From contig ATWQ01000006.1 in assembly GCA_000421325.1 (NCBI GenBank), positions 35,516-99,515 of the forward strand: 64,000 nucleotides of DNA, read 5' to 3'. Below the pieces are notes generated by a model. It had not been told where the DNA came from, searched no databases, and saw nothing but the letters and a program-made list of their open reading frames with translations. This DNA is from an alpha proteobacterium SCGC AAA536-K22. Lineage in GTDB: Bacteria; Pseudomonadota; Alphaproteobacteria; Puniceispirillales; Marisalimonadaceae. Position 1 is the stretch's first letter; each line of letters starts with the position of its first letter. Below, one piece after another: positions 57,608 through 64,000 of this stretch. The translations under genes and the position numbers were made by a program.

Positions 57608-58885
57608 TTGAAGAAAGATAAAAAACAAAGTTTAAAACTAAATAGAAGAGAGCTCTTAGTTGGCTCAGCCTCTTTAGGAGCTATGGCGGCTGCATCCAAT
57701 TCAGTTTTTGCTAAAGAAGTTTCCTCAAAGAACTTACCACCTAATGTGCCTGAGTGGACTGGTGAGCTTGGAGACGGTGTAGATGTTAATCCTTATGGAA
57801 TGCCATCACAGTTTGAAGAAAATGTCATCCGTAGAAATGTAGAATGGTTAACTGCAAGTAGTCAGTCTTCAGTAAATTTTACTCCTATTCAAGATTTAGA
57901 GGGTATAGTTACTCCTAATGGGTTGTGTTTTGAAAGGCATCATGGAGGCGTTTCAATAATAAATCCTAAAGATTATCGTCTCATGATTAATGGTTTAGTT
58001 GATAGAGAAATGATTTTCACTCTGGATGATCTAAAAAGATTTCCCCAAACAAATAAATTTTACTTTTTAGAGTGTGCTGCTAATGGTGGTATGGAATGGA
58101 AAGGTTCTCAGTTAAATGGATGTCAATATACTTTTGGCATGGTTCACAATGTCCAATACACTGGGGTTAAATTATCAGATTTAATTCAAGAGACTGGTTT
58201 AAAGCCAAAAGCAAAGTGGGTTTTAGCTGAAGGGAGTGATTCTTCTGGTATGACAAGGTCTATACCAATTGAAAAATTACTTGATGACTGCATGATTGCT
58301 TGGGCAATGAATGGAGAAGCTTTGAGATCAGAACAAGGTTATCCAGCTAGGCTTGTCGTACCAGGCTGGGAAGGTAATATGTGGGTGAAGTGGTTAAGAA
58401 GGCTTGAATTTGGAGATATGCCTTATATGACACGTGAAGAAACTTCAAAATATACTGATTTGCTACCTGAAGGAAACGCACGAATGTTTACTTGGGTTAT
58501 GGATGCTAAATCTGTAGTTACGTCTCCTAGTCCTGAAAAACCAATTTTGAATAAAGGTGCTCATCAACTAAGAGGCCTTGCTTGGTCAGGTAGAGGTAAA
58601 ATTTCACGAGTTGATGTTTCTTTGGATGGTGGAAAAAATTGGAAAACTGCAAAACTACATGACCCTGTATTGAGCAAAAGCGTAGCTCGTTTTACCTTTC
58701 CTTTTGAATGGAACGGAGAAGAGCTACTTATACAATCTAGAGCTATTGATGAAACAAATTATGTTCAACCAACTATCCAAGAGCTTCAAAAAATTAGGGG
58801 GGTTAACTCAATTTACCATAATAATTCTATTGCAACATGGTTGGTAAATTCTGATGGTAAGGTTGATAATGTTCGACTTGGTTAA
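57608..58885 (+). CDS. soxC: SoxC, sulfane dehydrogenase molybdenum subunit
   Basis: Sulfite-oxidase-fold enzyme that oxidises SoxY-bound sulfane sulfur with SoxD. Twin-arginine signal (NRRELLVGSASLGAMAA). The molybdenum-ligand segment is ECAANGGMEWKGSQLNGC, and the dimerisation domain has GKISRVDVSLDGGKNW. 425 residues. Start is TTG 57608, with AGG eight bases upstream; no ATG is available before the signal. It follows soxZ directly, where soxA would normally come. Confidence 0.93.
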   Translation: MKKDKKQSLKLNRRELLVGSASLGAMAAASNSVFAKEVSSKNLPPNVPEWTGELGDGVDVNPYGMPSQFEENVIRRNVEWLTASSQSSVNFTPIQDLEGIVTPNGLCFERHHGGVSIINPKDYRLMINGLVDREMIFTLDDLKRFPQTNKFYFLECAANGGMEWKGSQLNGCQYTFGMVHNVQYTGVKLSDLIQETGLKPKAKWVLAEGSDSSGMTRSIPIEKLLDDCMIAWAMNGEALRSEQGYPARLVVPGWEGNMWVKWLRRLEFGDMPYMTREETSKYTDLLPEGNARMFTWVMDAKSVVTSPSPEKPILNKGAHQLRGLAWSGRGKISRVDVSLDGGKNWKTAKLHDPVLSKSVARFTFPFEWNGEELLIQSRAIDETNYVQPTIQELQKIRGVNSIYHNNSIATWLVNSDGKVDNVRLG

Positions 58886-59513
58886 GCACTCAATATTATT
58901 TTCCTTTTTTATTTTTTTATCAAGCTTTGTAAATGCTGATGAAAGAAAATTTAATTTAGGAATAATAGCAACCAAGACTGAAATTGCTGGATGGAACATT
59001 GATGTTAGACCTGATGGTATGGGTGCTCCGAAAGGAAGTGGAGATGCAATTAAGGGTGAAGAAGTTTATGCAGAACAGTGTGCTGCCTGTCATGGCGATT
59101 TTGGTGAAGGTGTTGATAGATGGCCAGAGTTAGTTGGTGGTGAAGGTAGTCTTGACACTCACGATCCTGTAAAAACTACTGGAAGTTACTGGCCTTATGC
59201 ATCAACAATGTATGATTATATTTACCGCGCAATGCCTTTTGGTGTTGCACAATCTCTAACGCATGATGAAACATATCAGATTGTTGCTTATCTTCTTTAT
59301 ATGAACGAGATCATAGAAGAAGATTTTGTTTTGTCGGAAAAAAATATTGGGAAAATAAAAATGCCAAACCAAAAAGGCTTTTTACTACCTGATCCAAGAC
59401 CAGACATTGCTAACACTGATGGAAAACCATGCATGAAAAATTGTAAAGTACCAACTAAGATCATTGGGAAAGCTAGAGATATAGACGTTACACCAGAAGA
59501 AGAAAAATCATAA
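58869..59513 (+). CDS. soxD: SoxD, cytochrome c subunit of sulfane dehydrogenase, short monoheme form
   Basis: Electron acceptor of SoxC. Signal peptide, the family N-terminus TEIAGWNIDVRPDGMGAP, one heme site CAACH and axial methionine in YRAMPFG. Only one CxxCH is present and the chain is about 215 residues, against about 380 residues and two hemes in Paracoccus. A C-terminal CMKNC pair is not a heme site. ATG 58869 has AAGG at six bases and lies within the soxC 3' end (17-bp overlap). Confidence 0.9.
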   Translation: MFDLVKHSILFSFFIFLSSFVNADERKFNLGIIATKTEIAGWNIDVRPDGMGAPKGSGDAIKGEEVYAEQCAACHGDFGEGVDRWPELVGGEGSLDTHDPVKTTGSYWPYASTMYDYIYRAMPFGVAQSLTHDETYQIVAYLLYMNEIIEEDFVLSEKNIGKIKMPNQKGFLLPDPRPDIANTDGKPCMKNCKVPTKIIGKARDIDVTPEEEKS

Positions 59514-59528
59514 ATTAAAGGTTAATTA

Positions 59529-61217
59529 ATGCGTTCCAGGCGTGAATTTATCCAATTAGCATCAGTTTCAGCAATGCTTTTAGCTACAAAATCTTGGAAT
59601 GCTGTAGCAGCAAAGCAAAAACTCAAAACCGAAGATCTGTTAGATTTTGACGCAAAAGGACAGGTTACACTCCTACATTTAACTGATATGCATGGTCAAT
59701 TAAAACCTGTATATTTTCGACCACCATCTGAAAACTTTGGTGTTGGTAAATTTGAAGGAATACCACCTCATTTAATTGGAGAAGCATTTCTAAAACACTT
59801 TGATATATTGCCAAATACACCATTAGCTTATGCTCACACTATGGTTGACTATGTTCCATTGGCAATGGAATATGGTAAGTTAGGTGGCCTAGATCATACA
59901 ACAACTTTGATAAAAGCAATTCGCTCTGAAAGAGGAGATGATAAAGTACTTCTTCTGGATGGAGGTGATACATGGCAGGGATCCTACACTTCGCTTCAAA
60001 CTCAAGGCGCTGACATGGTTGAAGTGATGAGGGCATTACGAACTGAAGCTATGGTTGGTCATTGGGAGTTTACATTTGGGCAAGATCGCTTAAAAGAATT
60101 AATTGATAAATTGGACTATCCATTCCTAGGTGGTAACGTTTTTGATACTGAATGGGACGAGCCTGTTTTCGAAAGTACAGCCTTTTTTGAAAAAGGGGGA
60201 GTAAGTATAGCAGTTATTGGACAGCATTTTCCATATACTCCTATTGCAAATCCAAGTTATATGGTGAAGGGTTGGTCTTTTGGTATTAGACCAGAAGTTC
60301 TTCAAAAAAATGTAAATAAGGCTAAAAAACAAGGTGCAGAAATTGTAGTTCTTTTATCTCATAATGGTTTTGATGTTGATCAAAAGTTAGCCTTTATGAT
60401 TGACGGTATTGACGTAATTTTAACTGGTCATACTCATGATGCTATCCCTAAGGGTATAAGAATTAAAGACACACTTTTATTGTCATCAGGCTCACACGGT
60501 AAATATTTAGGAAGGATAGATCTTAAAGTAAAAAATGGAAAAGTTGTAGATACAAGTTCAAATTTAATTCCTGTTTTTTCAGATATTATCCCACCTGATC
60601 CCGACATGACAAAGCTCATTAATAAAATAAGAGCTCCATATCAAAGCGAGTGTAATAGGGTTATAGGTGAAACTGAAACTCTACTTTACAGGAGAGGTAA
60701 TTTTAATGGCAGTTGGGATGATGTTATTTGCGACACCATTATTAGAGAAAGAGATACAGAAATATCTTTAAGTCCTGGTTTTAGATGGGGTACAACCTTA
60801 TTGCCAGGACAAAAAATAACAATTGATGATATTTACTCACAAACATCAATGAATTATCCTGAAGTTTATAGAATTGAAATGACAGGTAAAATGATTAAAG
60901 AAATACTTGAAGATGTTTGTGACAATATCTTCAACCCTGATCCTTTTTTTCAACAAGGTGGTGACATGGTTAGAGTAGGTGGCTTAACTTATACATGTCG
61001 CCCCAAAAATAAGATGGGAAACAGAATTAGTAATTTAAGGATTATATCATCTGACAAACCTCTTGAATCAAATAAAAACTATATAGTAGGTGGTTGGGGT
61101 TCAGTTAACCAAAATGTAAAAGGACCTCCAATATATAATTTGCTAGAAAAATATATTTCAGAAAAGAAAATTATAAAAAATAGTAATTTAGAGGCTGTTA
61201 AAATAGTGGGTATGTAA
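59529..61217 (+). CDS. soxB: SoxB, sulfate-releasing thiosulfohydrolase
   Basis: Periplasmic dimanganese enzyme hydrolysing sulfate from SoxY-S-sulfonate. Twin-arginine signal (SRREFIQLASV). Metallophosphatase-type motifs are LTDMHGQLKPV, LLLDGGDTWQGSYT, MVGHWEFTFG, LLSHNGFDVD and LTGHTHDA. 562 residues, complete. Twin genes soxC/soxD precede it by 15 bp. A hairpin terminator follows directly. Confidence 0.96.
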   Translation: MRSRREFIQLASVSAMLLATKSWNAVAAKQKLKTEDLLDFDAKGQVTLLHLTDMHGQLKPVYFRPPSENFGVGKFEGIPPHLIGEAFLKHFDILPNTPLAYAHTMVDYVPLAMEYGKLGGLDHTTTLIKAIRSERGDDKVLLLDGGDTWQGSYTSLQTQGADMVEVMRALRTEAMVGHWEFTFGQDRLKELIDKLDYPFLGGNVFDTEWDEPVFESTAFFEKGGVSIAVIGQHFPYTPIANPSYMVKGWSFGIRPEVLQKNVNKAKKQGAEIVVLLSHNGFDVDQKLAFMIDGIDVILTGHTHDAIPKGIRIKDTLLLSSGSHGKYLGRIDLKVKNGKVVDTSSNLIPVFSDIIPPDPDMTKLINKIRAPYQSECNRVIGETETLLYRRGNFNGSWDDVICDTIIRERDTEISLSPGFRWGTTLLPGQKITIDDIYSQTSMNYPEVYRIEMTGKMIKEILEDVCDNIFNPDPFFQQGGDMVRVGGLTYTCRPKNKMGNRISNLRIISSDKPLESNKNYIVGGWGSVNQNVKGPPIYNLLEKYISEKKIIKNSNLEAVKIVGM

Positions 61218-61220
61218 GTT

Positions 61221-61251
61221 AAGAAGGCAACCAACATGTGGTTACCTTCTT
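61221..61251. terminator. Bidirectional terminator between soxB and fccB
   Basis: Stem AAGAAGGcAACCA / TGGTTaCCTTCTT (12 of 13 pairs) with loop ACATG, between the stop of soxB and the stop of the minus-strand frame. Its tight placement suggests that soxB and the fccB 3' end are natural tail-to-tail neighbours. Confidence 0.8.
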
Positions 61252-61263
61252 ACTATTATTTTA

Positions 61264-62997
61264 TTATGAGAACATGTCTGATGTAATACCAGAATACCAC
61301 CCAATTGACTCTTCGTAAGTTGCTTTTCTTAAATTGCTATCCTCACCTGTTTTAGAAATAAAACCACTAGTCTTATTTATTTTATCAGGTTTAGCGTCAT
61401 AATTGGCACCAACTTTTATACCATCATTAGTCGCTACTAAAGACCAGCAAGTATTTGCAAAACGAGGTGTAAATACTTTACTTCCAGTTAAACTACCTCT
61501 TATATGATTTGCAGCAACCTTAGCTTGACTGTTTGCTGAGAACCCTGATTTAGGCATAGATTTAGCAATTGATGCATCACCTAAAACATAAATATTTTCG
61601 TCAGCTTGAGATTGCATTGATGCAGGAACTATTGGACACCAATCTCCTTTATTAACACCGGCATTCATAGCAATTCGTCCTGCTTGTTGAGCGGGAATAA
61701 CGCTTGCAGCATCAGCTTTGAAAGTATCTAAATCAGTTTCAAATTCCATAGTTGAAGTATTAATTTTTTTAATTCCACCATGGGTATCAGCACTAATCCA
61801 TTCAATCATTCCTGGATAATGTTTTTGCCATCCTTCCATAAAAAGACCTTGCTTAGAAAATTTATTCTTAGGATCAAGAACAACAATTTTAGCAGTAGGA
61901 TTAGTCTTTTTAAATTGGTGAGCAATCATAGAAATTCTTTCATAAGGTCCAGGAGGACAGCGATATGGATTTGGTGGAGGAACCATTACGAATGTACCAC
62001 CTTTTTTCATACCTTTAACCTGATTCTTAAGCAGTTGAACTTGTGTTCCAGACTTCCATGCATGAGGCATTATAGATTGTGCTTCTGGAGAATATCCATT
62101 TACACTATTAAATTTTAAATCAATACCTGGAGATATAACAAGTTTGTCATAAGAGACAGTGGCCCCAGACCCAAGATATACTTTCTTTTCGGCGCTATTT
62201 ACAAATGGCACATATGGACTAGCTTGAACACCTGTCCACAAAGCAACATTATTAACACCTGACATCCTTGAAGAACCAACACCCATTGTTCCTTTTTCAG
62301 AAACTATCATCACTCGCTTATCAGGATTTTCCTTTTGTAATTTTCTAATCTCTAATTGCGCTTCTTCTGATATCATACACTTACCATGAAGTTCACGATC
62401 CGATCTTGAATGAGCTTGATTTCCAGGTGATAATAAATCGGTTGAAATATCTCCTTCAGCGGCAACATATGTTACAACTTTAATCTCTTCCTCAATTTCT
62501 GGAAGCTTAGTAAAAAATTCTGCTTCTGAATAACTTTTAATAATATCTTCCGCAATTTTATTACCTTTGCTATAGGCTTTCTCTAATCTAGAGATATCAA
62601 TCTCATAAAGAAAAACTTGAGTTTTAAGAACTTCTGCTGCTTCTAGAGCTATAGATTTGTTTTCACCCAAAGCTAAATCAAGAAGTACTTCAATCGATGG
62701 GCCGCCTTTCATATGAGATAAAAGTTCATATGCAAACTTTGGTTCAATTTCTTTTACAACAATTTTTTTTGTTATAATTTCTTTTAAAAACTTTGACTTT
62801 ACTACTGCTGCAGTAGTTGTGCCTGGGATAGTATTATAAATGAGAAAGTTGAGTGAATCAGTTCTATAAGTGTTATTTTCGTCTTTTATTTGTAAAATAA
62901 TTTCTTTTAATAAAGTGCCATCCTCTATTGGCTTTGGCTTTAAACCTTCTTTTTTTCTGTTTTCAATTTCAGATATATAATTCGTATATAAACTCAT
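61264..62997 (-). CDS. Chimeric frame: aconitase B N-terminus joined to FccB C-terminus
   Basis: Residues 1-265 match the HEAT-like and swivel domains of AcnB (GLKPKPIEDGTLLKEI, LLSHMKGGPSIEVLLDLAL in part, SYSEAEFF, GTMGVGSSRMSGVNNVALW). Residues 266-577 match the C-terminal half of flavocytochrome c sulfide dehydrogenase FccB (VMVPPPNPYRCPPGPYERI, YVLGDASIAKSMPKSGFSA, the NTCWSLVA cysteine). Missing are the AcnB iron-sulfur catalytic domain and the FccB FAD-binding N-terminus, so neither enzyme could work. The start ATG has AAGG upstream and is probably the genuine acnB start. See the paired inverted repeat; probably an artefact. Confidence 0.85.
   Translation of the reverse strand: MSLYTNYISEIENRKKEGLKPKPIEDGTLLKEIILQIKDENNTYRTDSLNFLIYNTIPGTTTAAVVKSKFLKEIITKKIVVKEIEPKFAYELLSHMKGGPSIEVLLDLALGENKSIALEAAEVLKTQVFLYEIDISRLEKAYSKGNKIAEDIIKSYSEAEFFTKLPEIEEEIKVVTYVAAEGDISTDLLSPGNQAHSRSDRELHGKCMISEEAQLEIRKLQKENPDKRVMIVSEKGTMGVGSSRMSGVNNVALWTGVQASPYVPFVNSAEKKVYLGSGATVSYDKLVISPGIDLKFNSVNGYSPEAQSIMPHAWKSGTQVQLLKNQVKGMKKGGTFVMVPPPNPYRCPPGPYERISMIAHQFKKTNPTAKIVVLDPKNKFSKQGLFMEGWQKHYPGMIEWISADTHGGIKKINTSTMEFETDLDTFKADAASVIPAQQAGRIAMNAGVNKGDWCPIVPASMQSQADENIYVLGDASIAKSMPKSGFSANSQAKVAANHIRGSLTGSKVFTPRFANTCWSLVATNDGIKVGANYDAKPDKINKTSGFISKTGEDSNLRKATYEESIGWYSGITSDMFS
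62108..62202 (-). repeat. Left arm of exact 95-bp inverted repeat (fccB sequence)
   Basis: The reverse complement of 62108-62202 equals 63906-64000 base for base. It encodes FccB residues from VNSAEKK to GIDLKF and begins exactly at the AcnB/FccB junction. Outside it (62203 against 63905) the sequences differ. Confidence 0.97.
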
Positions 62998-63188
62998 AAC
63001 TAACCTTGCAATTCTTTAAAGATAATAATACATATTTTAAATTGAAAACAGACATATAACAATGAAAATTTTCCGTAGGAAAATTATTTCTTGATAAATA
63101 AATAAAATAATAAATAATTATCAATAATAAAAATAGTATGACAATGGCTAATTGGTAAATTTTATTTACTCTTAAACCTGGGGGGGTT
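62998..63188. promoter_or_regulatory. Divergent intergenic region between acnB start and cytochrome gene
   Basis: 191 bp of AT-rich DNA with no open frame of note. It must hold promoters for acnB (leftward here) and the cytochrome/fccB pair (rightward). A GGGGGGG run ends just before the cytochrome ATG as ribosome site. No operator was recognised. Confidence 0.5.
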
Positions 63189-63509
63189 ATGAAGTCCAAA
63201 TTTGTTTTTTTTTCCATCGTTATTTTACTTTTGTTCTCAAACAAGATATTTGCTGATGATAAAGTTTTAGCTGGGGCTGATTTCGAATATGGTCAACATT
63301 TATCTGGAGAATGTGTTACTTGCCACAATTCCACAGGTTTAGGTCAAGGTATACCAAAAATAACCGGAATGAAGACTGCAGTTTTTATTAAAAAAATTTT
63401 AGCATATAAGACAAAAGAAAAAGATAACGCTGTTATGCAAATGGTTGCTGACAGACTTGGTGAAGAAGAAATTAACTCACTTGCACTTTATTTAAGTAAA
63501 ACTAAATAA
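63189..63509 (+). CDS. fccA: Monoheme cytochrome c, FccA/SoxE-like
   Basis: Small periplasmic cytochrome: signal peptide (FFSIVILLLFSNKIFA), one heme motif CVTCH and an axial-methionine candidate in MQMVADRLG. 106 residues. It precedes fccB by 69 bp and so is the likely electron-accepting subunit of flavocytochrome c sulfide dehydrogenase (FccA; SoxE in sox operons). One heme makes it the short form; Paracoccus SoxE has two. Confidence 0.85.
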   Translation: MKSKFVFFSIVILLLFSNKIFADDKVLAGADFEYGQHLSGECVTCHNSTGLGQGIPKITGMKTAVFIKKILAYKTKEKDNAVMQMVADRLGEEEINSLALYLSKTK

Positions 63510-63578
63510 AAATAAAATTTTACTTAAGTTTAAAAGTTGTTAACATTTAACAAGTTATTAATTTTGGAGGAGGATTAA

Positions 63579-64000
63579 ATGGCTAAAATAACAAGACGTT
63601 CCTTTGTTGGTATTATGGCTGCATCAACAACGGCACTCTCAATGCCTTCGATAGCTTTTGGAGCTCTACCAAGAGTTGTTGTTATTGGAGGAGGAGCAGG
63701 TGGAGCTACTGCTGCAAAATATATTGCAAAAGACTCTAAAGGAGCGGTAGACGTTACTTTAGTCGAAGCTTCAAAAAGATATTATACTTGTTTCTTTTCA
63801 AACCTATACTTAGGTGATTTTAGAAACTATGGTTCAATAGGTCACAACTATTATGGGCTTGCAGTGAACCATGGAGTAAATATGGTCCATGAATGGGCAT
63901 CATCAGTAAATAGCGCCGAAAAGAAAGTATATCTTGGGTCTGGGGCCACTGTCTCTTATGACAAACTTGTTATATCTCCAGGTATTGATTTAAAATTTAA
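63579..64000 (+). CDS. fccB: Flavocytochrome c sulfide dehydrogenase flavoprotein, 3' end outside window
   Basis: Periplasmic sulfide oxidase subunit (also SoxF). Twin-arginine signal (TRRSFVGIMAASTTALS), FAD Rossmann motif VVVIGGGAGGATAAKYI, and the first redox cysteine in YYTCFFSNLYLG. GGAGGAGG precedes the ATG. 140 codons are visible before the edge. From residue 110 the DNA is identical to the FccB part of the minus-strand chimeric frame; joining 109 residues here with 312 there gives 421, a normal FccB length. Confidence 0.92.
   Translation, partial: MAKITRRSFVGIMAASTTALSMPSIAFGALPRVVVIGGGAGGATAAKYIAKDSKGAVDVTLVEASKRYYTCFFSNLYLGDFRNYGSIGHNYYGLAVNHGVNMVHEWASSVNSAEKKVYLGSGATVSYDKLVISPGIDLKF
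63906..64000 (+). repeat. Right arm of exact 95-bp inverted repeat (fccB sequence)
   Basis: Identical to the reverse complement of 62108-62202 and still identical at the last base of the window, so the true repeat may be longer. Spacer between arms is 1703 bp. Confidence 0.97.

Noticed and set aside
62969..63244. 91-codon minus-strand frame overlapping both acnB start and the cytochrome gene
   Set aside because: It runs across the divergent promoter region and overlaps two recognised starts; no ribosome site.
1..64000. CRISPR arrays, insertion sequences, prophage or toxin-antitoxin pairs
   Set aside because: No spaced direct repeats, transposase, integrase, capsid or toxin-like frames were seen. 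The only long repeat found is the 95-bp inverted one.

Overview
The window is a gene-dense, AT-rich stretch of a bacterial chromosome. Nearly all intergenic gaps are under 250 bp, genes often overlap, and starts are usually preceded by AGGA/GGAG ribosome binding sites. Gene content points to a heterotrophic marine-type alphaproteobacterium: an IalB-family protein followed by RlmN, a YqaA-DsbB-Coq7 run, a Bax-inhibitor-1 protein, pyruvoyl-type Psd with PssA, and biotin uptake by BioY. The family assignment is inference. No rRNA, CRISPR array, insertion sequence or phage gene was seen, and one tRNA gene is present.

Layout. 1-6.6 kb: arginine synthesis (5'-cut argD, argF), Hsp33, TrkH, FolE, an orphan ABC ATPase, a SprT-like protein and methylmalonyl-CoA epimerase. 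6.8-14.5 kb: a propionyl-CoA/methylmalonyl-CoA operon (pccB, pccA, mutase, prpE). Here pccB seems to start on a rare ATT codon, and prpE has its first ~34 codons in a different frame, joined through poly-A runs. 14.5-31.3 kb: quinone oxidoreductase, argG, IalB/RlmN, BI-1, glutathione peroxidase, a flavin monooxygenase, pckA, an RND efflux pair, typA, and a MocA-like/XdhC-like pair that probably matures a molybdenum hydroxylase. 31.3-42 kb: bioY, three unrecognised or poorly recognised minus-strand genes (one a secreted tandem-repeat protein), psd-pssA, a P1 peptidase, an MFS transporter, moaA, an esterase, an HNH nuclease, coq7-dsbB-yqaA, and tRNA-Leu(CAA).

42.2-49.4 kb is a complete coxMSLDEFG cluster. 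The large subunit carries AYRCSFR, the signature of true (form I) aerobic CO dehydrogenase. Cofactor motifs in CoxM and CoxS lie at, or within one residue of, their positions in the Oligotropha enzyme, and the CoxL residues are offset by a constant two. 49.4-56.3 kb holds a minus-strand five-gene operon (ABC permease, AhpD-like, 2-oxoglutarate/Fe(II) oxygenase, M29-like protein, DAO-family flavoenzyme). It is divergent from a TrpR-like regulator, a periplasmic binding protein, a second AhpD-like protein and a YbaK-type deacylase. This may be an uptake-and-oxidation module for an unknown nitrogen compound.

56.3-64 kb is a sulfur-oxidation locus: a thioredoxin-like protein, soxY, soxZ, soxC, a short soxD, soxB, then flavocytochrome c sulfide dehydrogenase genes. 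SoxX and SoxA are not in the window. CO and reduced-sulfur oxidation would feed electrons to respiration alongside heterotrophic growth, and MoaA and the XdhC/MocA proteins would serve the molybdoenzymes CoxL and SoxC.

The right end is structurally abnormal. A minus-strand reading frame (61264-62997) joins the N-terminal 265 residues of aconitase B to the C-terminal 312 residues of FccB. The junction starts an exact 95-bp inverted repeat (62108-62202 against 63906-64000) shared with a second, plus-strand fccB that runs off the window. Flipping the DNA between the repeats restores a 421-codon fccB. The most economical reading is a foldback chimera from amplification or assembly, although a real inversion cannot be excluded. 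The likely native order is soxB > < fccB < fccA, acnB >.
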